From Rhizobiaceae bacterium (GTDB taxonomy: Bacteria > Pseudomonadota > Alphaproteobacteria > Rhizobiales > Rhizobiaceae), in contig JAILWO010000003.1 in the NCBI GenBank assembly GCA_025698895.1, positions 372,001 through 436,000 of the forward strand: a stretch of DNA of 64,000 bases, read 5' to 3'. Below are positions 46,840-56,564 of this stretch, in pieces. The notes under the pieces were generated by a model. That model saw nothing but the letters and a program-made list of their open reading frames with translations, did not search any database and had not been told where the DNA came from. The number at the start of each line of letters is the position of its first letter. The stretch's first letter is position 1. Both the position numbers and the translations under genes were made by a program.

Positions 46840-48018
46840 CTACAGATTGGGCAGCAGCGCCGGCGTTGGCCAGCCGTCGGGGACCAGCCCGAGCTTTTCC
46901 TGTTCCACCTTGACGGCCGCGCGCGTCGCCGCGCCGAGTATGCCGTCCACGCCGCCGACATCGTGGCCGCGGGCCTCCAGCTTCCGCTGCAGGAGCTGCA
47001 TCGCCTCGAAGCCCAGGCCGGGCTCCGGATTGCGCCGGTCATAGGGCGGCGCGCCCGCCAGCCGCGCGGCCAGATGCGCCGCCGTCAGCGTGTAGATGAA
47101 GGACTGGTTCCACTCCAGGTAGACGTCGTAATTGGGAAAGACGAGGAAGGCGGGTCCCTTGTGACCCATCGGCAGCGCCAGCCCGGCCTCGCCGGAAGCC
47201 GGCAGTGCGACGCCGTCGCGGCCGGTCACGCCCCATTCGGCCCATTGTGACATCGGGAACCGGTTGGAGATCCCCATCTGGGCCCAGGGCAGGTCGTCGG
47301 GCACGCGAACCTCGATCATCCAGGGCTCACCCGCCCGCCAGCCGCGATGCTGGATCTTGTTGGCGGTGGTCAGGATCGCGTCGGGCGCGCTGTTCCTGAG
47401 ATCGATCTTGCCGTCGCCGTCGCCGTCCTGGCCGCGCTCCAGATAGTCGGTCGGCAGGATCTGCATCTGGCCGATCTCGCCGGCCCAGGCACCCTTCACG
47501 TTCGCCGGCAGAATCTCGAGGTCGATCAGCGTCAGAAGTGCTGTCACCTGCGGCCGGAAAAGCTGTGGCCGTCTGCAGTCATGCGCCAGCGTGACCAGCG
47601 CGTTCAGCGTGTCGAAATCGCCCTGCACGGCGCCGAAATCCGTCTCCAGTGCCCAGAAGGCGGTGATCACCTCCGGCGGCACGCCATAGCGCCGCTCCGC
47701 CTCGGCGAAGACCGCCGCGTGCTTCTTCATATTGGCCGCGCCATTCGTCAGCCGGTAATCGTTGATCATGCGGCTGGAGAATTCGGTGAAGGTCTGGGTG
47801 AAGACCCGCTGCGCCCGGTCGGCGTCCAGCACCCGCTGGTCGACGCGCGCGCTGTCCAGCGCGGCCAGACCCGCCGCGCCGACGCCCGCGGCTTCCGCTT
47901 CCGCCCGGATTTGCGCCTTCCACTGAGCGAAATCGCCGCCGCAGCCCGCTTCCTGCGCGAGCGCGGTTCCGCTCGCCAGACATGATGCCAATGCTGCCGC
48001 CGCCGCGATCCGTTTCAT
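46840..48018 (-). CDS. Lytic murein transglycosylase, MltB-type, with C-terminal peptidoglycan-binding domain
   Basis: The 392-residue secreted enzyme has a signal peptide ending in GTALAQE. The transglycosylase domain has the catalytic glutamate in VITAFWALETDFGAVQGDF and the GEIGQMQILPTDYL stretch. The last roughly 65 residues form a PG_binding_1 domain (LQRKLEARGHDVGGVDGILG). It cleaves glycan strands to 1,6-anhydro products. It is next to a second cell-wall gene on the same strand. Confidence 0.92.
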   Translation of the reverse strand: MKRIAAAAALASCLASGTALAQEAGCGGDFAQWKAQIRAEAEAAGVGAAGLAALDSARVDQRVLDADRAQRVFTQTFTEFSSRMINDYRLTNGAANMKKHAAVFAEAERRYGVPPEVITAFWALETDFGAVQGDFDTLNALVTLAHDCRRPQLFRPQVTALLTLIDLEILPANVKGAWAGEIGQMQILPTDYLERGQDGDGDGKIDLRNSAPDAILTTANKIQHRGWRAGEPWMIEVRVPDDLPWAQMGISNRFPMSQWAEWGVTGRDGVALPASGEAGLALPMGHKGPAFLVFPNYDVYLEWNQSFIYTLTAAHLAARLAGAPPYDRRNPEPGLGFEAMQLLQRKLEARGHDVGGVDGILGAATRAAVKVEQEKLGLVPDGWPTPALLPNL

Positions 48019-48102
48019 CGTTTCGTCCTTTGCCAAGAAGATCGTCCGTCCCCAAGAAAGTCGGCAATGAACGCGCAAAGGGGCGATAATTCGACGCTTC
48101 CG

Positions 48103-48927
48103 CTAGGAGCCGGTATTGGCCCGCAGCCAGTCGCGCCATGTCGCGACGGAACCGTTGAAGACATTGATGTCGGCGTCGCCGCTTATGCCGGGCACCTTGC
48201 CCGTGCCCGTATATTGCCAGAAGGTGAAGGGGTGCGGCCCGTAGCGTTCGGAAGGGTGTCCCGCGACCGACCGCAGCCAGAACGGATAGCCGGTGAATCC
48301 GGCCAGCCTATTGTCGTCGAAGAAGTCGATCGAGGTGTAGATGATCGGCTTCCTGCCGTAGTGGCGCTCGATCGCCTCGAGGAATATCCGCATCTCCTTT
48401 TGCACCGTCGCGGCGGGCGGCCGCAGCTTGCAGGTCGGCGACAGATGGTTCCACTCCATGTCGAGGACGGGCGGCAAGGCGGTCGGGTCCTTCGGCACGT
48501 GGCGGATGAACCAGCGCGCCTGCTCGATGGCCGGCCGGCAGAAATAATAGAAATGATAGGCGCCGCGCGGGATGCCGGCGGCTTTCGCCCCGTTCCAGTG
48601 CTGGGCGAAGCGCTCGTCGAAACGGTCGCCGCCCTCCGTCGCCTTGATGAAAGCGAAGGCTATGCCCGCGGCCTTGGCTTCCTGCCAGTCGACGGAGCGT
48701 TGATACTTCGAGACGTCCGTGCCGTGGACGGGATATGTCCAAGGCGGTTGTGCCCGCCATTCATGCGGGTCGCGGTCGCCGAAGCGGGGATTGGACACGG
48801 CGACGACGGCATGGGGCTCGGCGCCGCTGTCGGTCGGCTCGATGCGCAGGGCATCGGAATCGATCGTCGTGCAGGCCGCCGCCATGACGCCCGCCAGAAC
48901 CAGCAAAAGAAGTATCACGCGCCGCAT
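48103..48927 (-). CDS. Glycoside hydrolase family 25 lysozyme
   Basis: The 274-residue protein has an N-terminal hydrophobic segment ending in a possible lipobox cysteine (VMAAACTT). The GH25 barrel has GTDVSKYQRSVDWQEAKAAG, FAFIKATEGGDRFDERF and the catalytic acidic pair in VLDMEWNHL. It cleaves the MurNAc-GlcNAc linkage. It lies upstream of the lytic transglycosylase gene on the same strand, 84 bp apart, and may share wall-remodelling duty. Confidence 0.9.
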   Translation of the reverse strand: MRRVILLLLVLAGVMAAACTTIDSDALRIEPTDSGAEPHAVVAVSNPRFGDRDPHEWRAQPPWTYPVHGTDVSKYQRSVDWQEAKAAGIAFAFIKATEGGDRFDERFAQHWNGAKAAGIPRGAYHFYYFCRPAIEQARWFIRHVPKDPTALPPVLDMEWNHLSPTCKLRPPAATVQKEMRIFLEAIERHYGRKPIIYTSIDFFDDNRLAGFTGYPFWLRSVAGHPSERYGPHPFTFWQYTGTGKVPGISGDADINVFNGSVATWRDWLRANTGS

Positions 48928-49078
48928 GGCCGCTCCCCTCGACCGGCCGCCTGTCGCCGCTCCGTCATCCACGCAGCCGCGTTCCGGCGCGTCACCTCAC
49001 GTTACTCGCCGCAAGCTTGTGTCATTCTTGCGGCGCGGGCTATGCAATGGCTCACATGGAGCAGGGGGATGACTGGCT

Positions 49079-50431
49079 GTGCGCATTCTGGTTTCGATCC
49101 TGAAGGTCGTCGTGGCACTGATTGTCGTGGCGATCGTGGGCCTCGCCGCGTGGCTGTGGTTCGCCCCTCCGGACCTGATCCGCGTCGGAACCGGCTACAG
49201 CGCCAAGATCGTCTGTTCGAATGTCTTCATCGCCGGCCGTGACGCCGAGGAGGTGCTGGCCGTCGACGTGCAGGCGCCGGGCCATCCGCTGCTGGGCTTC
49301 ATTTCGGTCGATGTCGACCGCGACGCCGGTACGGCGTCGGCCGCCCTGCTTGGCCTTTTCGGCAAGAGTGTCGCCATCACGCGCGAGGGGCTGGGCTGCG
49401 CCAGCGTGCCGGACGGGGACCTCGATTCTGCGCGCACGATCTCGCTTCCGGGCGGCGCCGTACCGGCCGGCGCGGCCGGATCGTGGCCCGACGGCGAGGC
49501 GGTCGACCCGTCCGATGATCCCGCCATCGCCGCGATCCTCGACGATCCGGGCCTTCTGGGGCCTGATATGCGCGCCGTGGTCGTGGTGAAGGACGGGCGC
49601 ATCGTGGCCGAGCGCTATGGCGAGGGCTTTTCAGCCGCCACGCCGCTGCTCGGCTGGTCGATGACCAAGACCGTGACCGCCGGCATCGTCGGCACGCTCA
49701 TCCGCCGCGGCATGCTGGAGCGCGACCGGACCGGCCTGTTCGAGCACTGGTCCAACGACGAGCGCCGCGGAATCTCGCTCGCCGACATGCTGGCCATGTC
49801 GAGCGGGCTGGAGTTCAACGAGAACTATGGCGATGTCGCGGATGTGACGCGCATGCTCTACCTCGAGCCCGACATGGCCGGTTTCGCCTCCGCCAAGCCG
49901 CTCACCGGCGCGATCGGCGACACCTTTTCCTATTCGAGCGGCACGACGGTGATGATCTCGCGCATCTGGCAGGACGCGGTCGGCGATCGGGCGGCCGCGC
50001 TCGCCTGGCCCCGCGAGGCGCTTTTCGCGCCGCTCGGCATGTCGAGCGCCGTCATGGAGACCGACGCCGTCGGCACCTTCGTCGGCTCGTCCTACATGTA
50101 TGCCACCGCGCGCGACTGGGCCCGCTACGGCCTTTTCCTGCTCAATGACGGCCGTTGGGGCGGCAAGGATATCCTGCCGCCGGGCTATGTCGAATGGATG
50201 CGCGAGGACGCACCCGCTTCCGACGGCGCCTATGGCCGTGGCCATCTCTGGAAGAACGGGGCGGACAACGGCCTGCCGGAGGATGCCTTCTGGATGCGCG
50301 GCCATGACGGGCAGTCCACCGTCGTCATCCCGTCCCAGAACCTTGTCGTGGTCCGGCTGGGCCTGACGCCGTCCAAGCTCGGCTACAGCCCCGCGCCGCT
50401 GGTCGCGGCACTGGTCGACGTCCTGCGTTGA
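49079..50431 (+). CDS. Serine hydrolase, beta-lactamase class C fold, membrane-anchored
   Basis: The 450-residue protein has an N-terminal membrane segment (VVVALIVVAIVGLAAWLWF) and an extracytoplasmic penicillin-binding fold. The SxxK nucleophile is in LGWSMTKTVTAG, the second-motif tyrosine is in FSYSSGTTVM, and the KTG-like triad position is HDGQST near the C-terminus. Such proteins may be esterases, D-amino-acid amidases or carboxypeptidases. The GTG start has an AGCAGGGGG site. Confidence 0.85.
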   Translation: MRILVSILKVVVALIVVAIVGLAAWLWFAPPDLIRVGTGYSAKIVCSNVFIAGRDAEEVLAVDVQAPGHPLLGFISVDVDRDAGTASAALLGLFGKSVAITREGLGCASVPDGDLDSARTISLPGGAVPAGAAGSWPDGEAVDPSDDPAIAAILDDPGLLGPDMRAVVVVKDGRIVAERYGEGFSAATPLLGWSMTKTVTAGIVGTLIRRGMLERDRTGLFEHWSNDERRGISLADMLAMSSGLEFNENYGDVADVTRMLYLEPDMAGFASAKPLTGAIGDTFSYSSGTTVMISRIWQDAVGDRAAALAWPREALFAPLGMSSAVMETDAVGTFVGSSYMYATARDWARYGLFLLNDGRWGGKDILPPGYVEWMREDAPASDGAYGRGHLWKNGADNGLPEDAFWMRGHDGQSTVVIPSQNLVVVRLGLTPSKLGYSPAPLVAALVDVLR

Positions 50432-50488
50432 CCGCTTCCCCAACCCGCCGCAGCCGCTTACAAGAAATCGATCCACGGGAATTCCAGA

Positions 50489-51034
50489 ATGCGCGCCACG
50501 CTTGAGGAAACGCTGCTTGCGGCCATCCGCACCATTCCGGACTATCCCAAACCCGGTATCCTGTTTCGCGACATCACCACGCTGCTGGGCGACGCGCGTG
50601 CCTTCCGCCGCGCGGTCGACGAACTGGTGCATCCTTATTCGGGGACGGGCGTCCACAAGATCGCCGGCATCGAGGCGCGCGGCTTCATCCTCGGCGGCGC
50701 CATCGCGCACCAGCTTTCGGCCGGCTTCGTGCCGATCCGCAAGAAGGGCAAGCTGCCGCACGAGACGGTGCGGGTCGCCTACAGCCTCGAATACGGCGTC
50801 GACGAGATGGAGATGCACAGGGATGCGATCCGTCCGGGCGAAAAGGTCATACTGGTGGACGATCTGATCGCCACCGGGGGCACGGCGGAAGGCGCGGTCA
50901 AGCTGCTCACGCAGATGGGCGCCGAAATCGTCGCCGCCTGCTTCGTCATTGACCTGCCGGACCTTGGCGGTCGCGCTCGGCTCGAAGCGCTCGGCGTCGA
51001 CGTCAGGACGCTGATCGCCTTCGAGGGCCATTGA
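50489..51034 (+). CDS. apt: Adenine phosphoribosyltransferase
   Basis: Apt makes AMP from adenine and PRPP in purine salvage. The 181-residue protein matches family length and has [36 protein letters not shown] and the PRPP loop [17 protein letters not shown]. The Prs enzyme that makes PRPP is encoded at 60915. Confidence 0.96.
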   Translation: MRATLEETLLAAIRTIPDYPKPGILFRDITTLLGDARAFRRAVDELVHPYSGTGVHKIAGIEARGFILGGAIAHQLSAGFVPIRKKGKLPHETVRVAYSLEYGVDEMEMHRDAIRPGEKVILVDDLIATGGTAEGAVKLLTQMGAEIVAACFVIDLPDLGGRARLEALGVDVRTLIAFEGH

Positions 51035-51234
51035 GCGAAGGCGGGCGAGGCAGGCGGCTCACCCCGGCAGGTCAGGGGGTGGGGTGCTTGCGATAAACCT
51101 CGGTGTTGGGGGTGTGGACAGATTCCGGCGCCGGCCCCAGCAAAACCGGCATTTTCAATGAATCTTGGCCCGAATTAATCCACATGCCCCGCGACCGGCG
51201 GCACAATGACCGCCGGTGAAGGAGGGACCACGAG

Positions 51235-51654
51235 ATGGACGGTGATACGGCAAGATGGGACGGGAGGTTGCGGCGCATCATCGCCGTCCTCGTCGCGCTT
51301 GGCGTTCTGGCGGAGCGCGCCGCTGACCGGTCCTATCCGGTCCGCTGTTTCGTTCTGTGGATATTGCGGCGGGCCGAGGCCGCGGTGGCGGACTTCGTCG
51401 CCGAGGCGACGGGCATGCCGCAGCCGGCCTTCGCCGGCATCGGGACGACCGGAAACGATCCGGAGGACGCGCTGCTGCTTGCGGCGCGCTTGCGCGCGCT
51501 GGCCGAGGCTCTTGGCGTCCTGCTGCGTCGGGTCCGGCCTTCTCCATGCGGGAGCGCCGGCATCGGCAGTGCGCCGCGCCGCCTGGCGCAGCGCCCCGGT
51601 CGGCTCACCCTCATCCCCGGCGGCCTCGCGGCCGGGCCGTACGACACCTCATGA
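51235..51654 (+). CDS. Hypothetical protein with an N-terminal hydrophobic helix
   Basis: The 139-residue product has a hydrophobic stretch RIIAVLVALGVLAERAADRS and a second at RCFVLWILRRAEAAVADFV, then a central acidic part and a basic, proline-rich tail. An AAGGAGG ribosome-binding site about 10 nt before the ATG supports translation. I recognise no family. It could be a small peripheral membrane protein restricted to relatives. Confidence 0.5.
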   Translation: MDGDTARWDGRLRRIIAVLVALGVLAERAADRSYPVRCFVLWILRRAEAAVADFVAEATGMPQPAFAGIGTTGNDPEDALLLAARLRALAEALGVLLRRVRPSPCGSAGIGSAPRRLAQRPGRLTLIPGGLAAGPYDTS

Positions 51655-51836
51655 GGCGCGCCAGATTCCGCTGGGTTTCTAAATCTTGTTCCGATCGGCC
51701 GCAGGGCGCAGCCCCCGCGCGGTTAGGCGCCGGCTGGGCACCGGCGACGCGCTGCGCCCACGCTTCGGATATCGATGGAAGGACGCTCGAACCTTGATAG
51801 GGTTTTGGTCCCAATTCTGCCCTCGATGCAGCAACT

Positions 51837-52469
51837 TCATCGATCCGGTTCTGGCTCGATGCCCCGGAAGGCTAGAAGCAGCGCCGCGCCGATCATCAAT
51901 GCCCCGGATACGCGATTTATACGCGATGTCGCGCGAACCCCAATCATGCTCATGATCCTTGAGGTTGACGCCCCCATTGCAAGAAGAATGATCCCGTCAA
52001 TCACTAGATAGGTGACGCCGAGCGCCGCGATTTGGGGAACAAGTGGGGCATTGAGCGTAAGGAATTGAGGGAACAGGGCTGCGAAGAACATCACCGCGAA
52101 TGGGTTTGCTGCAGCCGTCACGAACCCCTGTCGGAATAGGGAATTTCTGTTGGCCTGCCTGGGTCGTGTGCCAGTGCTGCCTTGTTTCATCATCGTGAGG
52201 CCAAACCAAATCAGATACGCAATGCCCAACCACTTCACGATGAAAAAGACTTCTGCGGACGTGGCAACCGCACCCGCAAGGCCGAAACCGGCAAGAAGCA
52301 TCTGGATGATATTCGCAGTGTGATTTCCTATCATCACCGGAAGCGCACCAAGAGCCCCAAGCCTGGTCGAATGGGCCATAAAGAGGAGTTGTCCGGGACC
52401 CGGCGGATGAGCAAAAAAGACGAGAACTGTCGCGACATATGCCAAATAGGCTTCAAGAGAGATGCCCAA
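51837..52469 (-). CDS. LysE/RhtB-family amino-acid exporter
   Basis: The 210-residue protein has about six helices and the family features VFFAHPPGPGQLLFMAHSTR near the start and IVKWLGIAYLIWFGLTMM. The usual PGPN motif reads PGPG here. The coding DNA looks less GC-rich than its neighbours, suggesting more recent acquisition. It would export amino acids or small solutes; no regulator is adjacent. Confidence 0.82.
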   Translation of the reverse strand: MGISLEAYLAYVATVLVFFAHPPGPGQLLFMAHSTRLGALGALPVMIGNHTANIIQMLLAGFGLAGAVATSAEVFFIVKWLGIAYLIWFGLTMMKQGSTGTRPRQANRNSLFRQGFVTAAANPFAVMFFAALFPQFLTLNAPLVPQIAALGVTYLVIDGIILLAMGASTSRIMSMIGVRATSRINRVSGALMIGAALLLAFRGIEPEPDR

Positions 52470-52860
52470 GGACTCTTCCCACAGCTAGTCTTCGTTCTGT
52501 ATTCAAGCATGAACGGGCCATCACACCAATGTCGCAGAGCATGGCAATAGCAGTCGCTCAATATCAGTGTCCTGTTCGACGCTCCGAGTCGCATTTTCGA
52601 GGCGGTCGACTGTCGGTGCAGCCGGTTCTCCGCAAAGGCGTACACTCCGCTTGCACACCCGCTGCTCGCCGCGAGGCAGGGCTGCAGCGCAGCACCGCGC
52701 CGCATTCCAACCTCAACGCCGGCGTGGACGAGGGGGTAGCTGGAAGAAAATCAGCCTTGCAAAAGGTGGGTCTTCCCCCTTGCGAGAAGGGATGGCGTAA
52801 CTCTATGCAGGATCGCCCTTGCCTCGCGGCGGGCGCTGGCCGTGGGCGGGCGAGGGAGGC
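52470..52860. other. Gene-free stretch with a degenerate palindromic-repeat fragment
   Basis: About 390 bp without a credible gene. Around 52755-52796 a GGTGGGTCTTCCCCCTTGCG stretch followed by AGAAGGGATGGC resembles a decayed half of the RIME-like repeat at 30245. The rest is moderately AT-rich and contiguous with the atypical exporter gene, perhaps one acquired segment. Confidence 0.4.
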
Positions 52861-53328
52861 TCAGCCCTTCATCAGCACGTTGACCTCGAAGCTCATCACC
52901 GGCTCGCCCTTCTGGTTGATCGCGCCGCAGAGGCTGTTGAGCAGGTACCAGCCCGGACGCGAGGCGAGCGCCCTGATCGTGCGCGGCGTGCGGGTGAAGG
53001 TGATCGTGTCGCCGACATAGACCGGCTTCAGCCATTTCAGGTCCTTCAGGCCGGCCGCCGGGCCGTATTCGATCGGATCGCCATAGGCCCGGGAGCGTTC
53101 GACCGTGTCGGCGAAGGCCGCCGCGTTGTGCCGCATCCAGACGGAGATCGTGTGCCAGCCCGAGGCGCAGAGATTGCCAAACACGCTCTTTTCGGCCGCC
53201 TCCTGGGTGAGGTGGAAGGGCTGCGGATCGTATTTCGAGGCGAAGGTCACGATCTCCTCGGCGCCGAATGTGTGACTGCCCAGAACGATCGTCTCGCCGA
53301 GCCCGAACTTCTTCTCCATGTCGCTCAT
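52861..53328 (-). CDS. MaoC-family dehydratase (second of pair)
   Basis: The 155-residue hotdog protein has the hydratase motif FASKYDPQPFHLTQEAA, with the aspartate and histidine of the MaoC active site, and CASGWHTISVWMRH. It overlaps the upstream MaoC gene by 4 nt. Such pairs often form a heteromeric (R)-specific enoyl-CoA hydratase or an uncharacterised acyl-CoA hydratase. Confidence 0.86.
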   Translation of the reverse strand: MSDMEKKFGLGETIVLGSHTFGAEEIVTFASKYDPQPFHLTQEAAEKSVFGNLCASGWHTISVWMRHNAAAFADTVERSRAYGDPIEYGPAAGLKDLKWLKPVYVGDTITFTRTPRTIRALASRPGWYLLNSLCGAINQKGEPVMSFEVNVLMKG

Positions 53329-53789
53329 GCCGCCACCGGGTCGCGCATCAGGAACATGCCGGTATTGGCCATCTCGCACACCACCTCGCCGCGCTGGTTG
53401 GCAAGTTCGTGCTTCACCGAAACGAAGCCGAGGCCGGGCTTCGACTTCGAGACGCGCTTTTCCAGGACGATGGTCTTGCCGGTCAGTTCGTCTCCGGCCA
53501 GCACCGGCTTGCGGAAATTGACATAGTCGACGCCGGGCGAACCCTGGGACGTGGAGTCCAGGATATAGGCGTCGCACATCATGCGCATGAACACCGAGGC
53601 CGTGAACAGGCCGGACGCCGACAGCCCGCCCAGCATCGACGCCTTGCCGGCCTCCTCGTCCAGATGCATCGGCTGGGGATCGAACTGCGAGGCGAAATCG
53701 ATCATATCTTCGGCCGTCACCTTGCGCGGGCCGAAGACGATCTCGTCCCCCACCGCGAAATCCTCATAGGCCCATTTCCTGCCGTCCAT
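53325..53789 (-). CDS. MaoC-family dehydratase (first of pair)
   Basis: The 154-residue protein begins MDGRKWAYEDFAVGDEIVFG and contains FASQFDPQPMHLDEEAG with the catalytic Asp-x4-His pattern, then LSASGLFTASVFMRMM. A GGGA site precedes ATG 53789. It is translationally coupled to the second MaoC gene (ATGA at 53325-53328). The two may be a duplicated heterodimer; the substrate is unknown. Confidence 0.86.
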   Translation of the reverse strand: MDGRKWAYEDFAVGDEIVFGPRKVTAEDMIDFASQFDPQPMHLDEEAGKASMLGGLSASGLFTASVFMRMMCDAYILDSTSQGSPGVDYVNFRKPVLAGDELTGKTIVLEKRVSKSKPGLGFVSVKHELANQRGEVVCEMANTGMFLMRDPVAA

Positions 53790-54030
53790 CAGCACGATCC
53801 CGTTCAAGTCTGTACGGTTTCTGGCGGCAATCGCGGGCGGGCGCAAGTCCGTTCGAGGGAATCGCTTCGGGCCGGTACATTCAGCCCGCTCACGGGCGGC
53901 CGCACAAGGCGGGCCGCCGGAACATCAATGTTTTCCGTCTTGTGCGCCACGCGGTTCAGGCGGTGGTTCTGGACCCACCAGATCAGGAACACTTCGCCGG
54001 GGAAGGTTCGTTTCGTATGGGAGGCGCGAT

Positions 54031-54465
54031 TCAAGCTTGCGGCCAACGCACCATTCTAATTCGCTCGGCGCTGCGTTCGCTCACGGAGAAACCTTCCCGT
54101 TCATAGAAACCAACTGCCGGATTGGTGACCAGCACGCTCAATCTGACCGGCAGGCGCGCCGATACGGCTTCGTTCACCACGTGCCGCAGCGCCCATGTCC
54201 CGACGCCGAGGTTTTGCCAGTCAGGATGAACGTAGAGCTTTTGGATCCAGATATGATCGGCACGCTCCTCGGTCGCGACGCAGCCGATGTCGACGCCGCC
54301 CTGCATCAGAACGCGATGACCGGCAGGATCAAACGCTTCCACGGTCGAGCTGGGACGCCAGCTACCCCACAGCGCGACGGCATAGCCGCGCACGCACTGT
54401 TCTTCGAGGTGCAGGAGAAAACGCGCATCGCCTTTCCCTGATGCACGCATGGAGAGCGTGAGCAT
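54031..54465 (-). CDS. GNAT-family N-acetyltransferase
   Basis: The 144-residue protein shows the acetyl-CoA-binding core IWIQKLYVHPDWQNLGVGTW with the Q/RxxGxG/A-like turn, then a C-terminal VTNPAVGFYEREGFSV typical of GNATs. It acetylates an unidentified amine. I chose ATG 54465 because the start resembles family members; the first in-frame codon is 54483. Confidence 0.82.
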   Translation of the reverse strand: MLTLSMRASGKGDARFLLHLEEQCVRGYAVALWGSWRPSSTVEAFDPAGHRVLMQGGVDIGCVATEERADHIWIQKLYVHPDWQNLGVGTWALRHVVNEAVSARLPVRLSVLVTNPAVGFYEREGFSVSERSAERIRMVRWPQA

Positions 54466-54486
54466 TGCCGGACCGCCCGCCACGGC

Positions 54487-55590
54487 TCAGATGTTGAACT
54501 TGAACAGCATCACGTCGCCGTCCTGGACGACATATTCCTTGCCCTCGTCGCGAGCCTTGCCGGCATCCTTGGCCGCCACCTCGCCGCCCAGCGAAACATA
54601 GTCGTCATAGGCGATCGTCTGGGCGCGGATGAAACCGCGCTCGAAGTCGGTGTGAATCACGCCCGCCGCCTGCGGGGCCTTCGATCCCTTCGCCACCGTC
54701 CAGGCGCGGGTCTCCTTGGGACCGGCGGTGAAATAGGTGATCAGGTCCAGCAGTTCGTAGCCCGCGCGGATCAGGCGGTCGAGGCCCGGCTCCTCAAGCC
54801 CCAGATCCGCCAGGAACTCCTTGGCCTCCTCCTCGTCGAGCTGGGCGACCTCCGCCTCGATCGCGGCGGAGATCGTCACGGTCCTGGCGCCCTGGCGTTC
54901 CGCCATCGCCTCGACGGCCCTTGTATGCGCGTTGCCGCCCGCCGCATCGGCCTCGGCGACGTTGCAGACATAGAGCACCGGCTTGGAGGTGAGCAGGTTG
55001 AGCCCCTGGAGCAGCGCCAGGTCCTCCGCGGCGATGCCCTCCAGCATTACGCGGACCGGCTTGCCGTCCTGGAGCAGCGCCAGCGCCTTCTCCATGACCG
55101 GCAGCACCGTCACCGCCTCCTTGTCCTTGCCCGTGGCGCGCTTGCGTATCTGCACGATGCGGCGCTCCAGGCTTTCCAGGTCGGCCAGCATCAGCTCGGT
55201 CTCGACCGTCTCGGCGTCGGCGACCGGATCGATGCGCCCCTCGACATGGGTGATGTCGCCGTCCTCGAAGCAGCGCAGCACATGCACGATGGCGTCGACC
55301 TCCCGGATGTTGGCCAGGAACTGGTTGCCGAGCCCTTCGCCCTTCGACGCGCCGCGCACCAGGCCGGCGATGTCGACGAAGGAGATGCGGGTCGGGATGA
55401 TCTCCTTCGACTTCGCGATCGCGGCGATCCGGCCAAGCCGGGGATCTGGCACGGCGACCTCGCCGGTGTTCGGCTCGATCGTGCAGAACGGATAGTTGGC
55501 CGCCTGCGCGGCCGCCGTCTTGGTCAGCGCGTTGAAGAGCGTCGACTTGCCGACATTCGGCAGGCCGACGATGCCGCATTTAAAGCCCAT
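54487..55590 (-). CDS. ychF: Redox-responsive ATPase YchF (Obg-related, OLA1)
   Basis: The 367-residue P-loop protein begins [20 protein letters not shown] (G1), then has [20 protein letters not shown] (G3) and YVCNVAEAD where GTPases have NKxD, explaining ATP preference. The C-terminal TGS domain holds [18 protein letters not shown] and [16 protein letters not shown]. It binds ribosomes and is linked to stress responses. It lies close to pth and rplY, as in many bacteria. Confidence 0.96.
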   Translation of the reverse strand: MGFKCGIVGLPNVGKSTLFNALTKTAAAQAANYPFCTIEPNTGEVAVPDPRLGRIAAIAKSKEIIPTRISFVDIAGLVRGASKGEGLGNQFLANIREVDAIVHVLRCFEDGDITHVEGRIDPVADAETVETELMLADLESLERRIVQIRKRATGKDKEAVTVLPVMEKALALLQDGKPVRVMLEGIAAEDLALLQGLNLLTSKPVLYVCNVAEADAAGGNAHTRAVEAMAERQGARTVTISAAIEAEVAQLDEEEAKEFLADLGLEEPGLDRLIRAGYELLDLITYFTAGPKETRAWTVAKGSKAPQAAGVIHTDFERGFIRAQTIAYDDYVSLGGEVAAKDAGKARDEGKEYVVQDGDVMLFKFNI

Positions 55591-55597
55591 GGTGATT

Positions 55598-56062
55598 TCA
55601 GTCCTGGCGGGAAAGGATGTCCTGCGGCGTATGGGCGAAAGGCGAGACGATCGTCAAGGCTTTGCCGCCCGCCTCGATCCGCTGGCCGTCCTGGAGGTCT
55701 TCGGATAGGAAATGCGTGCAGCCGAGTTCCAACGCCGAGGCGAGCAGCAGGCAGTCCCACCAGGAGTAGCCATTGGTTCGCTTGATCCGACGCGCAAGGT
55801 CGGCGGTCCCGCGCGTCACCGGCGTGGAGCCGAAGGACATGAAATCGTCGACCGCCTGAAAGACATCGTCGGTGCTGAGATTTTGGCGTTTGCGAAACAG
55901 CGCATTGGCCAGTTCGTTGAGCACTTGAACGTTCGTGACCAGAACTTGGCGACTGGCGAGTTCGGTCAACCAGTGCTGTGCCTTTTTTACGCGCGGATCA
56001 TCGGCGACGTCGCGGCCATAGAAAACGATATTGGTGTCGACGAAGACCTTACCGCCGCTCAT
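55598..56062 (-). CDS. PIN-domain toxin (VapC-like), intact
   Basis: The 154-residue RNase-like toxin has KVFVDTNIVFYGRDVADDPR with the first catalytic aspartate, the glutamate in VQVLNELANALFR, and the C-terminal aspartates in GYSWWDCLLLASALELGC and FLSEDLQDGQ. Its start overlaps the antitoxin gene by 14 nt. It lies between pth and ychF, which are usually adjacent, so the module is an insertion. Confidence 0.85.
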   Translation of the reverse strand: MSGGKVFVDTNIVFYGRDVADDPRVKKAQHWLTELASRQVLVTNVQVLNELANALFRKRQNLSTDDVFQAVDDFMSFGSTPVTRGTADLARRIKRTNGYSWWDCLLLASALELGCTHFLSEDLQDGQRIEAGGKALTIVSPFAHTPQDILSRQD

Positions 56063-56300
56063 TGCGCTCTTCGGCGGTAGGCATACGACCGCTTTCCATC
56101 ATGCTCCATTTCGGTCCGGAGAGGAAACGCTGAATCGCTTCCAACTGCTCATTCCGCTTGGGGCCGTCCTCGGAGGACTGACGGAGGGCCGCTTCGACTG
56201 TCTCGGCGATGTATCTCGACATGCTCTTGCCTGCCTTGGCGGCTTGAACGCGCACCTCCCGGGCAAGGTCGTCGTCCATCGATATGGTCACGTTCTTCAT
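56049..56300 (-). CDS. Ribbon-helix-helix antitoxin of the PIN toxin
   Basis: The 83-residue protein starts MKNVTISMDDDLAREVRVQA, a ribbon-helix-helix strand and helix, then AGKSMSRYIAETVEAALRQ and a C-terminal tail with PKWSMMESGRMPTAEERNER that would cover the toxin active site. The toxin gene overlaps its end. The short AT-rich region upstream should hold the autoregulated promoter. Confidence 0.83.
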   Translation of the reverse strand: MKNVTISMDDDLAREVRVQAAKAGKSMSRYIAETVEAALRQSSEDGPKRNEQLEAIQRFLSGPKWSMMESGRMPTAEERNERR

Positions 56301-56564
56301 TACGGTCTCACGGAAACACGAAACGCGTGTTTTATGTATCCGTTGTGGTCATTTTCTTCAAGTTTGGCGACGACTAAGGCCAGCCCCGCCGCGCTTGCGT
56401 GGCGGCGCACACGACCTGAAGCGTCTGGACGGACAGGGGGATAACGACGCCTCAAGTCGGTTTGGGGGTACGACCTGAGCCCCGGCGATTCGATCAAGAG
56501 ATGAAATTTCAACAGGCAGGCGCGAAACATTCTTCGGGAAGCGCGCCCGCGAGAGAATCGCCTT

